Shown here piece after piece: positions 16,914 through 25,057 of a stretch of 36,774 bases of DNA (positions within the stretch are counted from its first letter, which is position 1; each line of letters begins with the position of its first letter). The notes below the pieces were generated by a model. It did not search any database. It saw only the letters and a list, made by a program, of their open reading frames with translations, and was not told the origin of the DNA. The translations under genes and the position numbers were made by a program. This DNA is from Oscillospiraceae bacterium (GTDB lineage: Bacteria; Bacillota; Clostridia; Oscillospirales; Ruminococcaceae): NCBI GenBank assembly GCA_017829005.1, contig JAGAJF010000082.1, forward strand, positions 1 through 36,774. The letters are read 5' to 3'.

Positions 16914-16949
16914 GAGCGGTGTTCTGCAGTAAAATGCGGAACACCGCTC
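16914..16949 (+). promoter_or_regulatory. Long hairpin between fliD and fliS
   Basis: GAGCGGTGTTC (16914-16924) and GAACACCGCTC (16939-16949) form a perfect 11-bp stem. GCA/TGC plus a U-G pair extend it to about 15 pairs around GTAAAA. No U-run follows. The fliS ribosome binding site (AAAGGA) begins about 6 nt later. It could be an mRNA processing or stability element or could modulate fliS translation. Confidence 0.75.
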
Positions 16950-16971
16950 CCAAGAAAGGATAATCATTAAA

Positions 16972-17334
16972 ATGAACCCCTATCAGAAATATATGCAGCA
17001 GTCGGTCACAACAATGACCCCCGCTCAGCTTCTCATTGCCCTCTACGATAAGGCGATCACCGAAATAAACAAGGCGATCATCTTCATCGAGGACAAGGAC
17101 ATTCCCAAAGCGCACAATTCCATAATGCGTGCCAGCGACATCGTGGACGCTTTAGACGCACATCTCAAGGTTAAATACGAGATATCCGACAATCTTGCCG
17201 CCCTGTATCAGTATTTTCGTGAGCAGCTTGTTCAGGCGAACGTGAAAAAGGATCCCGAGATACTGAAGGAACTTCTCCCGATGATAACCGAGATAAGGGA
17301 CGCATTTTTCGAGGCAGGCAAACAAGTGAAATAA
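16972..17334 (+). CDS. fliS: Flagellin export chaperone FliS
   Basis: FliS binds the C-terminus of flagellin, prevents premature polymerisation and brings it to the export gate. The 120-residue protein has the family pattern: YQKYMQQSVTTMTPAQLLIA followed by LYDKAITEINKAI near the start and LKVKYEISDNLAALYQYFRE in the middle. Its position after fliD is standard. It starts at the ATG at 16972, preceded by AAAGGA. In Bacillus FliS also affects the FliW-flagellin partner switch, which fits its co-transcription with fliW-csrA. Confidence 0.94.
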   Translation: MNPYQKYMQQSVTTMTPAQLLIALYDKAITEINKAIIFIEDKDIPKAHNSIMRASDIVDALDAHLKVKYEISDNLAALYQYFREQLVQANVKKDPEILKELLPMITEIRDAFFEAGKQVK

Positions 17335-17346
17335 GGGAGGGAGCCT

Positions 17347-17814
17347 ATGAACCCGAAGCTTTTAGGGCTGGTGGATAAAAAGATCGAGCAGCTCAGGCAC
17401 TACAATGACATCACCTCCAGAATAATATACGAGGACATCGACGGAGTAGGCGACCTCATCAGACAGCGGCAGGACATCGTCACCGCAGTAGACGGCATCT
17501 CAATGGAAATGCGGAGCCTGATAAACTCCCAGTCCATCGAGCGCAAGGACACCATCAACGCCCTGCTTTCCTTTCAGGAGATAGACGGGCTGTCAGGCTC
17601 TATGCTGGAGCTGTCGAAAAAGATCGAAGAGCTGAAGGAGCTTACCGACACCATCAAGAAAAATGACAGGCTTGCCATTGAGCGGCTTGAGCATATGCGT
17701 GACGAGACCTACGCCGAAATGACCAAGACCGCCAAAAGCAAAAAGGTGGTTAACTATTTCGGTGCCACCGCAGTTGATGTTAACAAGGGCAGCAAGCTAA
17801 ATTCCGCCCACTAA
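17347..17814 (+). CDS. Probable FliT/FlgN-like flagellar chaperone
   Basis: This 155-residue, almost entirely helical and charged protein lies 12 nt after fliS, where FliT (FliD chaperone) genes are normally found. It shows long amphipathic segments such as IEQLRHYNDITSRIIYEDID and ELSKKIEELKELTDTIKKND. The C-terminal tail around NYFGATAVDVNKGSKLNSAH resembles the unstructured tails of FlgN/FliT-type chaperones. I see no decisive motif, so the assignment rests on position, size and helical character. GGGAGGGAG supports the ATG. It is the last gene of the late flagellar operon. Confidence 0.55.
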   Translation: MNPKLLGLVDKKIEQLRHYNDITSRIIYEDIDGVGDLIRQRQDIVTAVDGISMEMRSLINSQSIERKDTINALLSFQEIDGLSGSMLELSKKIEELKELTDTIKKNDRLAIERLEHMRDETYAEMTKTAKSKKVVNYFGATAVDVNKGSKLNSAH

Positions 17815-18057
17815 GCGGGTGACGGCGGGTGTCGACCCGCGGCGACCTCGTTGGGATATTTTGTATGAAATATTTAATTTGTGGCTCGGTAACGTTAGTC
17901 TGATTGATAAATTTGAATATGTTGTTCCGTTTGTTATTTAACTTTGCTTAAATTTGTAAGCGAGTATGCAAAGGGTTAAGTAAAATAAACATATAAATAA
18001 TCAAAATAAACTATACCACCAAATTACGATTTATCGAGCTAATATTACAAAATCACA
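17815..18057. other. AT-rich intergenic stretch after the flagellar operon
   Basis: This gap contains a perfect 6-bp hairpin (GCGGGT-GTCG-ACCCGC, 17825-17840) with no U-run. Further on there is an imperfect AT-rich inverted repeat (TTAACTTTGC near 17938 with GCAAAGGGTTAA near 17965). I see no plausible reading frame with a ribosome binding site and no clear promoter. Confidence 0.5.
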
Positions 18058-18089
18058 AAGCCGCTCCCGTCACCCGACGGAAGCGGCTT
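18058..18089 (-). terminator. Terminator downstream of citrate synthase, possibly bidirectional
   Basis: AAGCCGCT pairs with AGCGGCTT, and inside it CCGTC pairs with GACGG around a 4-nt loop. On the minus strand the stem is followed by a T-rich stretch (TGTGATTTTGT), as expected for the end of gltA. The flagellar operon converges on it from the other side, where the T-run is weaker. Confidence 0.8.
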
Positions 18090-18111
18090 GATTTATGTTA
18101 TAACGCAAAAC

Positions 18112-19440
18112 TTATCTGTCACAAAGCTTAACATAGCCCTTCTCCTTGCTCACACTCTTGTAAGCAGGACGGATTATCCTCTTGCTTGTCATAGCCTCCT
18201 CAAAGCGGTGAGCGCACCAGCCTGCCATACGTGAGGTCGCAAACAAAGGTGTGTACAGGTCCTCGGGGATTCCCAGCATCTTGTAAACAAAGCCGCTGTA
18301 CATATCCACATTTGCGCACATATTCTTGTCATTGCCCCTGACAGTCTTGAAAAGCTCGGGAGTAAGGCGCTCAATGGTCTCAAGAAGCCTGTACTCAGCC
18401 TCGAACTCGCTTCCTATAGCCATTTTCTCCGCATTCTTCTTGAGGATAACGGCTCTGGGGTCGGAAAGGGTGTACACAGCGTGACCCATACCGTAAATAA
18501 GTCCGCTGCCGTCTCCCGCTTCCTTTTTCAGTATCTTTGTAAGGAAATCGGCAACCTCGCCCTCGTTGTCCCAGTGCTGAACGTTCTCCATTACGCAGCG
18601 CTGCATCTCAAGCACCTTGTGGTTTGCGCCGCCGTGACGGGGGCCCTTCAGTGAGCCGATAGCAGCCGAATAAGCCGCATAGGGGTCTGTGCCCGAAGAT
18701 GTGAGCACACGACAGGTAAAGGTGGAGTTATTTCCTCCGCCATGCTCGGCGTGGAGCATAAGCATAATGTCAAGCAGCTTTGCCTCTTCATCGGTGTACT
18801 GCCTGTCGGGACGGAGCAGGGAAAGGATAGTCTCGGCGGTGGACAGCCCGGGGATAAGAGGGTGCATAAACATTGTGCCGTGATTGTAATATCTCTGCTT
18901 AACATTGTAAGCGTCAACCATGATAACGGGCATCTTTGCAATTATGGAAACTGCCGTATCCACCTCGTGCTTAGCACCCGTATCATCGGGAATATCGTCA
19001 TAGGAATAAAGCGCCAGCACCGAACGGGACATCTTGTTCATAATGTTCTTTGAAGGAGCCTTGAGTATCATATCCTCAAAAAATCCGTCGGGCAGCTCTC
19101 TGTTTTCATCAAGAAGCCTGCCGAAATTCTCAAGCTCTTCCTTGTCGGGCAACTTGCCTCCGAGGAGAAGATATGCAATTTCCTCATAGCCGAAGCGATT
19201 TTCCGCAACAACATTCTCCACAAGATCGTTTATGTTGTAGCCTCTGAACACAAGCTTTCCTTCATCGGGAGATTTTTCGCCCTCGTTCAGCACATATCCG
19301 TGAACGTTGCAAATGTTGGTAACTCCCGCCATAACGCCCGAACCGTCGGGGTTTCTGAGTCCCCTTTTAACGCTGAATTTATCGTAATACTTAGGGTCGA
19401 TCCTGTTGTTTTCCGTGTAGGCAGCATAGAGCTTATCCAT
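18112..19440 (-). CDS. gltA: Citrate synthase
   Basis: The enzyme condenses acetyl-CoA with oxaloacetate to citrate in the cytoplasm. In an anaerobe it probably feeds 2-oxoglutarate and glutamate synthesis. The 442-residue protein carries the substrate-binding and catalytic motifs LHAEHGGGNNSTF (His230/His233), LKGPRHGGANHKVLEM (His269/His274) and the catalytic-aspartate stretch NVDMYSGFVYKM. It lies 93 nt downstream of the aspartate kinase gene on the same strand. That gap holds a weak terminator-like hairpin and no clear separate promoter, so partial co-transcription is plausible. The ribosome binding site AAAGGA precedes the ATG at 19440. Confidence 0.95.
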   Translation of the reverse strand: MDKLYAAYTENNRIDPKYYDKFSVKRGLRNPDGSGVMAGVTNICNVHGYVLNEGEKSPDEGKLVFRGYNINDLVENVVAENRFGYEEIAYLLLGGKLPDKEELENFGRLLDENRELPDGFFEDMILKAPSKNIMNKMSRSVLALYSYDDIPDDTGAKHEVDTAVSIIAKMPVIMVDAYNVKQRYYNHGTMFMHPLIPGLSTAETILSLLRPDRQYTDEEAKLLDIMLMLHAEHGGGNNSTFTCRVLTSSGTDPYAAYSAAIGSLKGPRHGGANHKVLEMQRCVMENVQHWDNEGEVADFLTKILKKEAGDGSGLIYGMGHAVYTLSDPRAVILKKNAEKMAIGSEFEAEYRLLETIERLTPELFKTVRGNDKNMCANVDMYSGFVYKMLGIPEDLYTPLFATSRMAGWCAHRFEEAMTSKRIIRPAYKSVSKEKGYVKLCDR

Positions 19441-19469
19441 ATTTTATCAATCCTTTCGATATAGACAAA

Positions 19470-19502
19470 ATGTGCAGCGGCTGCGAATTACCCTCTGCAC
19501 AT
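19470..19502 (-). terminator. Weak terminator-like hairpin between lysC and gltA
   Basis: On the minus strand ATGTGCAG and CTGCACAT form an 8-bp stem around a 17-nt loop, followed by TTTGTCTAT. The long loop and short, interrupted T-run suggest incomplete termination, so some transcripts may continue into gltA. Confidence 0.4.
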
Positions 19503-19533
19503 CATTGTACCGATTCATTTTCCCGAAGTCGGG

Positions 19534-20862
19534 TCACTTCTCCTGAGGCAGCACGAACATATCGTAGATTGCTCGTGTGGCAGTCTCGAAGTCCTCCTCC
19601 TCAACGCCTATGATGATGTTAAGCTCGGAGGAGCCCTGATCTATCATCTTCACATTGACTCTTGCATGGGCAAGGGCGCTGAACAGTCTGCCTGCAGTAC
19701 CTCTCGCCTTTCTCATGCTCCGTCCAACAACGGCGATAAGAGCAAGATTATTTTCTATCTCAAGCTTGTCGGGATGGCAGCGGAAGTTTATCTCGTCAAT
19801 GATAGCCTTTTCCTTGCCGATAAGCGCCTCGGAATTTACCACAATGCTCATTGTGTCGATACCCGAAGGCATATGCTCGAAGCAGAGACCGTTTTTCTCA
19901 AGCACTCTGAGAACGTTTCTGCCAAAGCCCAGCTCGGCGTTCATCATATCCTTTTCTATTTGGATAACGGAGAAGCCCTTCTTGCCCGCAATACCCGTAA
20001 TGGTGTACTGCGATGTCTCAGCAGTTTCGGCAACGATGAAGGTACCTCTGTCCTCGGGGTGGTTGGTGTTCTTGATGTTGATGGGGATACCTGCTTTTCT
20101 TACGGGGAATATAGCGTCCTCGTGAAGAACTCCTGCGCCCATATAAGCAAGCTCTCTCAGCTCTCTGTAAGTGATGGTGGTGATAGGCTTAGGATTATCA
20201 ACAACTCTGGGGTCGCAGATAAGGAAGCCGCTTACATCGGTCCAGTTCTCGTAGATAACGGCATTGACCGCATTGGCAACAATAGAGCCTGTAACGTCAG
20301 AACCGCCTCTTGAGAAGGTCTTGATGGTATCATTGGGCATTGAGCCGTAGAATCCCGGGATAACTGCGTGAGCGGAGGAAGCAAGCTTTGGAGCCAGCAG
20401 AGAGCGTGTTGTCTCAAGGTCAAAAGCGCCCTTTTCGTCAAAACGGATATATCCCGCAGGGTCGATAAAATCAAATCCAAGAAACTTTGCAAGAACAATG
20501 GAGTTCAGGTATTCGCCGCGGCTTGCGGCATAGTCTCTGCCCGCACGGTGAGCAAAAGCATTCTTGATATTTGCAAACTCGTCGGCTAAGGAAAGCTCGA
20601 TGCCAAGCTCGTTTATAATAGAGTTAAAACGTTCCTCAATGGCTTCAAAAGCCTTGTCGAAGCTCTCGCCCTTAACAGCGAGGTCGTAGCAGTTATAAAG
20701 CATATCGGTGACCTTTGTATCGCCGCCGAAGCGCTTTCCGGGTGCGGAGGCTACAACAAATCTTCTTGCGGGGTCTGAAAGAACGATATCCGCGACCTTG
20801 CGGAACTGTCCTGCGTCGGCAAGAGAGCTTCCGCCGAACTTGACAACCTTGGTGTTTTCCAT
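19534..20862 (-). CDS. lysC: Aspartate kinase
   Basis: The enzyme phosphorylates aspartate, the first step toward lysine, methionine, threonine and diaminopimelate. The N-terminal kinase motif is VVKFGGSSLADAGQF. TFSRGGSDVTGSIVANAV and WTDVSGFLICDPRVVDNPKP are typical of the amino acid kinase fold and substrate pocket. Two C-terminal ACT domains follow, around YTITGIAGKKGFSVIQIEKD and LIAVVGRSMRKARGTAGRLF, which usually mediate feedback control by lysine or threonine. The 442-residue length fits the monofunctional type. It has a strong promoter and an ~85-nt leader in which I see no lysine riboswitch. Confidence 0.92.
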   Translation of the reverse strand: MENTKVVKFGGSSLADAGQFRKVADIVLSDPARRFVVASAPGKRFGGDTKVTDMLYNCYDLAVKGESFDKAFEAIEERFNSIINELGIELSLADEFANIKNAFAHRAGRDYAASRGEYLNSIVLAKFLGFDFIDPAGYIRFDEKGAFDLETTRSLLAPKLASSAHAVIPGFYGSMPNDTIKTFSRGGSDVTGSIVANAVNAVIYENWTDVSGFLICDPRVVDNPKPITTITYRELRELAYMGAGVLHEDAIFPVRKAGIPINIKNTNHPEDRGTFIVAETAETSQYTITGIAGKKGFSVIQIEKDMMNAELGFGRNVLRVLEKNGLCFEHMPSGIDTMSIVVNSEALIGKEKAIIDEINFRCHPDKLEIENNLALIAVVGRSMRKARGTAGRLFSALAHARVNVKMIDQGSSELNIIIGVEEEDFETATRAIYDMFVLPQEK

Positions 20863-20951
20863 AATACTATCTTCTCCATTTTGTGAATATATATAAGGGT
20901 ATGATAAGATCCCTTTATCGTATAATATTACATATAATATGCGACTATTAC

Positions 20952-20980
20952 ATTATATCCTATTTTTCCTCTTTGGTCAA
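20952..20980 (-). promoter_or_regulatory. Promoter for lysC
   Basis: On the minus strand: TTGACC (20975-20980), a 17-nt spacer, TATAAT (20952-20957). This is a near-consensus sigma-A promoter pointing at the aspartate kinase gene. Confidence 0.82.
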
Positions 20981-21100
20981 TTGCCATATAAGACAAATTT
21001 TTCTCCCCCGTTCCTTGTCCTTTTGGGGAATACTGCTGTATTCGTGAGACGGACACATTTTCACATATCGCCCTTAATTATTTGCCCATAAAAAAATATA

Positions 21101-21129
21101 TTGACACGCCTTGAATTATGCGCTATAAT
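21101..21129 (+). promoter_or_regulatory. Consensus promoter for secA
   Basis: TTGACA (21101-21106), a 17-nt spacer, TATAAT (21124-21129): both hexamers match the sigma-A consensus exactly. The leader of about 90 nt contains two similar direct repeats (TTTATGCA near 21154 and 21171) of unknown meaning. The 120 nt between this promoter and that of lysC shows no gene. Confidence 0.88.
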
Positions 21130-21226
21130 AATATATAAGCATAGTTGTGCGTATTTATGCATTATCACTTTTATGCAATAAAATCACGCTATATTATAAC
21201 AATATATATAAGGTGGAATAAAAAGA

Positions 21227-23965
21227 ATGGGAATTTTAGACGGACTTTTCGGAAACTACAGCAAGAGAGAGCTTAAAAAGATCGACCCCATAAAGCAGAA
21301 GGTTCTCGACCTTGACGAGGAGTATACAAAGCTCAGCGAAAAGGAGCTGAAAGCAAAGACCCCCGAATTCAAGGAAAGACTTGCCGACGGCGAGACCCTT
21401 GACGATATCCTCCCCGAGGCTCTTGCCACCGTACGAGAAGCGGCTTTCAGAGTTCTTGGCAAGAAGCCCTATCCCGTACAGATAATCGGTGCCATCGTTC
21501 TTCATCAGGGCAGAATTGCCGAGATGAGAACAGGTGAGGGTAAAACTCTCGTTGCCTGCTGTGCTTCTTATCTTAACGCACTTGAGGGCAAGGGCGTTCA
21601 CGTTGTAACGGTAAATGACTACCTTGCAAAATCCCAGTCCGAGGAAATGGGCAAGGTCTACAGATACTTAGGTCTCACCATCGGCTGCATACTCCACGAC
21701 CTCTCCAATGACGAGAGACGTGAAGCATATAACTGCGACATCACATACGGCACCAACAACGAATTCGGCTTTGACTACCTCCGTGACAATATGGTAATCT
21801 ACAAGAGCGAGAAGGTTCAGAGAGAATTTAATTTCGCCATCGTGGACGAGGTGGACTCCATTCTTATTGATGAAGCGAGAACTCCTCTTATCATCTCGGG
21901 CAGAGGCGACAAGTCCACCGAGTGGTATACCCTTGCGGACAAATTTGCAAAGAGCTTAAAGCCCTTCGTGGTTGCCGAAATGGACACCAAGACCGACCAG
22001 GAGGAAATCGCCGAGGACTGCGATTACATCATCGATGAAAAGGCAAAGACTGCCACCATTACCCGTCAGGGCGTTAAGAAGGCGGAGAAATACTTTAACG
22101 TGGTAAACCTCTACGACGCCGAGAACTCCACCCTTCTCCACCACGTAAATCAGGCGCTGAAAGCAAACGGCGTTATGAAAAAGGATATCGACTACGTTGT
22201 AAACGAGGGCGAGATCGTTATCGTTGACGAATTCACAGGTCGTCTTATGATGGGACGCCGCTACAATGACGGTCTCCATCAGGCTATCGAAGCAAAGGAA
22301 GGGGTAAAGGTAGCTCACGAGTCCAAGACCCTTGCTTCCATCACCTTCCAGAATTTCTTCCGTCTCTATCACAAGCTGTCGGGTATGACAGGTACGGCTA
22401 TGACCGAGGAGGACGAGTTCAGGGAAATTTACAAGCTGGACGTTATCGAAATACCCACAAACCGCCCCGTTCAGCGTATCGACCACCCCGATGTTGTCTA
22501 CAAGACCGAAATGGCTAAGTTCAGAGCTGTTATCGACAGAATTGTTGAATGCCACGAAAAGGGTCAGCCTGTTCTTGTAGGTACAATTTCCATCGAAAAA
22601 TCCGAGATACTTTCCAAAATGCTCTCCAAGAGGGGCATCAAGCATAATGTCTTAAACGCAAAGCAGCACGCAAAGGAAGCCGAGATAGTTGCACAGGCAG
22701 GTCAGCTGGGAGCAGTTACCATTGCCACCAATATGGCAGGCCGTGGTACGGATATCCTCCTGGGAGGTAACGCCGAGTTCCTTGCAAAGGCTGATATGAA
22801 GCGTGCAGGTATGGAGGACGAGCTTATAAGCGAAGCAATAAGCTATGCCGACACCGACGACGAGGAAATTCTTGCGGCACGTGAGGAATACAAGAAGCTC
22901 TACGCAAAGCACCAGGAGATAATAAAGGGTCAGGCGGACAAGGTAAGAGCCGCAGGAGGTCTTTATATTCTGGGTACAGAGCGCCACGAATCAAGACGTA
23001 TAGACAATCAGCTCCGCGGACGTGCAGGCCGTCAGGGCGACGAGGGCGAAAGCTGCTTCTTCCTCTCTCTTGAGGACGATCTTATGAGACTGTTCGGCGG
23101 CGAGCGTCTCCAGATGATGATGACAAATATGAACATTGACGAGGATATGCCTATCGAGTCCAAAATGCTCTCAAAGGTAATTGAGTCCTCTCAGAAGAAG
23201 GTTGAGGGCAGAAACTTCGCTATCAGAAAGAATGTCCTGAACTATGACGACGTTATGTCCACCCAGAGAGCTATCATTTACGAGCAGAGAGCCAAGGTTT
23301 TAAACGGCGAGGATATCCACGAATACATTCAGAAGATGATAAAGGACTGGGTGACCGACGGCGTAAACCTTTATATAATCGACAACACCGTACAGGACGA
23401 GTGGAACCTGACAGGGCTTCGAGAGCATTTTGCAGGTCTCCTCACCACTCCCGACGATTTCCACTACACTCCCGAGGAGCTGGGCGCTCTTTCCAAGGAA
23501 AAGCTTATAGATATGCTCACCGAAAGGGCTAATGCATACTACGAAAAGCGTGAGAAGGATATGGGCAGCGATATGCTCAGAGAGCTTGAGAGAGTTATCC
23601 TCCTCAAGGTGGTTGACCTCAAGTGGATGGCTCATATTGACGATATGGAGGAGCTGAGACGAGGAATCGGACTCAGAGCCTTCGGTCAGAAGAACCCCGT
23701 TGTTGAGTACCGCTACGAGGGCTTCGAGATGTTTGACGCAATGATCGAGTCTATCCGTGAGGACACCGTAAGACTGCTCTTCACCATTCAGGTAAAGGGC
23801 AACGAGGAGCCTAAGAGAGAAAGAGTTGCCGAGCCTATGGAAACTCAGGGCGACGGCAGCTACCAGAATGAACCCAGACGTGTCAAGAAAGTCGGCAGAA
23901 ACGATCCCTGTCCCTGCGGCAGCGGCAAGAAATACAAGAACTGCTGCGGAAGAGATCTCAAGTAA
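21227..23965 (+). CDS. secA: Preprotein translocase ATPase SecA
   Basis: SecA is the ATPase that pushes secretory proteins through the SecYEG channel. The 912-residue protein has the Walker A stretch [14 protein letters not shown], the DEAD-type box with [39 protein letters not shown], and [19 protein letters not shown]. The C-terminus ends in the zinc-binding SEC-C motif [17 protein letters not shown], which contacts SecB or the ribosome in other bacteria. A typical full-length SecA1. Ribosome binding site AAGGTGG. The next gene starts 18 nt downstream, so secA may head a longer transcript. Confidence 0.98.
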   Translation: MGILDGLFGNYSKRELKKIDPIKQKVLDLDEEYTKLSEKELKAKTPEFKERLADGETLDDILPEALATVREAAFRVLGKKPYPVQIIGAIVLHQGRIAEMRTGEGKTLVACCASYLNALEGKGVHVVTVNDYLAKSQSEEMGKVYRYLGLTIGCILHDLSNDERREAYNCDITYGTNNEFGFDYLRDNMVIYKSEKVQREFNFAIVDEVDSILIDEARTPLIISGRGDKSTEWYTLADKFAKSLKPFVVAEMDTKTDQEEIAEDCDYIIDEKAKTATITRQGVKKAEKYFNVVNLYDAENSTLLHHVNQALKANGVMKKDIDYVVNEGEIVIVDEFTGRLMMGRRYNDGLHQAIEAKEGVKVAHESKTLASITFQNFFRLYHKLSGMTGTAMTEEDEFREIYKLDVIEIPTNRPVQRIDHPDVVYKTEMAKFRAVIDRIVECHEKGQPVLVGTISIEKSEILSKMLSKRGIKHNVLNAKQHAKEAEIVAQAGQLGAVTIATNMAGRGTDILLGGNAEFLAKADMKRAGMEDELISEAISYADTDDEEILAAREEYKKLYAKHQEIIKGQADKVRAAGGLYILGTERHESRRIDNQLRGRAGRQGDEGESCFFLSLEDDLMRLFGGERLQMMMTNMNIDEDMPIESKMLSKVIESSQKKVEGRNFAIRKNVLNYDDVMSTQRAIIYEQRAKVLNGEDIHEYIQKMIKDWVTDGVNLYIIDNTVQDEWNLTGLREHFAGLLTTPDDFHYTPEELGALSKEKLIDMLTERANAYYEKREKDMGSDMLRELERVILLKVVDLKWMAHIDDMEELRRGIGLRAFGQKNPVVEYRYEGFEMFDAMIESIREDTVRLLFTIQVKGNEEPKRERVAEPMETQGDGSYQNEPRRVKKVGRNDPCPCGSGKKYKNCCGRDLK

Positions 23966-23983
23966 AACATACGGGGTGAGGGT

Positions 23984-25057
23984 ATGACAAGGATAATCCC
24001 GAGGCGAAAAAAGCATATTATTCCTTTGATCGTTATCGGCATTATCCTTTCCGTTGTCCTTTTGCCCTATACCGAATATTTTTGGTACGTGCTTATTGAC
24101 CCCTACGTCTGCTCCGGCTGCGAGCGAGGGACTGCTAATTCCAACGCAAAGCTTGTCTATACAAACTTTATCACGTATAAGACAAATTGCGAAGCAAATA
24201 ACATCACTGTAAATGACGGTATTTACTTCGGAAATCTGTCATACCCTTCTTGGGAGGAAAGCAATTATCGGAATTATTACGAATACGCTCTCCTTGACGG
24301 CTCGGAGGAAGATATTGTGAAATTTCTCCGCTGTCTGATGGGCGGCACGGAAAAATCGGGAAATTACGGATACTTCTGTGTAATTGTAAAGGACGGCAAA
24401 CCCTTTCAGTCCTTCTGGTGCAGAGACGAAAAGCTGTTATATTACAAGGATAATTTTGCAGCCATTGTCGAAAGCATTCCGGAGGAAGAAAGATATGACG
24501 GCGCTGCCTTTTATACAGGCGGAGCCATAACGGGCGGATATCCCACATATAACATAGATCATAAGACAAAACCGCCTTTGGGGCACACATCTCACCTGCC
24601 CATACAGATAATTCTTCGTGATACAGCGGAAGAATTCATCACATATTTTGCCTATAACCTGATAATATTCTCCCCCCTTATAATACTGCTTTTGGTCTCA
24701 TTATTCGTTCACCGCTTTTACACTGCAAAGGAGTACAGAAATAATGCACAGGCGGTTTTCGAGGCGGCGGAGGCGTATGTGTCGGAATGTAAAAACACTT
24801 TGCCCGATATGAAATACAGCGGAGTGCTGAAAGCCCGCAAGGACGAGCCCGAGATATATTTTGACGGTTCAGCCGAAGATTTTTCCGCATTCCTGTCAGA
24901 TATCGCTGTCGATAAAAGCAAAAATTATTACACAGTAAAAATAAAAAACGGCAAGGTCTCGGAAAGCCGTTTCAGCGTAAGCAGAAGGCTTCTCAAGGGA
25001 GCCGAATGCGGAGGCATATATATAAGAAAAGAGGAAAAAAACAATGCTTATCAGTGA
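23984..25057 (+). CDS. Two-span membrane protein of unknown function with apparent internal domain repeat
   Basis: I do not recognise this 357-residue protein. It starts MTRIIPRRKK, a basic patch, followed by a hydrophobic helix (about 11-30, IIPLIVIGIILSVVLLPY) that should act as a signal anchor with the N-terminus inside. An outside domain of about 190 residues contains CSGC (43-46), then a second helix (about 222-244, YNLIIFSPLIILLLVSLFV) leads into a cytoplasmic tail. The outside segment around 105-146 (DGSEEDIVKFL, then KSGNYGYFCVIVKDGK) resembles the tail segment around 294-330 (DGSAEDFSAFL, then KSKNYYTVKIKNGK). This suggests a duplicated domain split by the membrane. It starts 18 nt after secA and overlaps the epimerase gene by 14 nt. 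The ribosome binding site is GGGGTGAGG. Confidence 0.75.
   Translation: MTRIIPRRKKHIIPLIVIGIILSVVLLPYTEYFWYVLIDPYVCSGCERGTANSNAKLVYTNFITYKTNCEANNITVNDGIYFGNLSYPSWEESNYRNYYEYALLDGSEEDIVKFLRCLMGGTEKSGNYGYFCVIVKDGKPFQSFWCRDEKLLYYKDNFAAIVESIPEEERYDGAAFYTGGAITGGYPTYNIDHKTKPPLGHTSHLPIQIILRDTAEEFITYFAYNLIIFSPLIILLLVSLFVHRFYTAKEYRNNAQAVFEAAEAYVSECKNTLPDMKYSGVLKARKDEPEIYFDGSAEDFSAFLSDIAVDKSKNYYTVKIKNGKVSESRFSVSRRLLKGAECGGIYIRKEEKNNAYQ

Noticed and set aside
20863..20951. Lysine riboswitch before lysC
   Set aside because: The leader is only about 85 nt and AT-rich, too short for the lysine aptamer and without its conserved parts.
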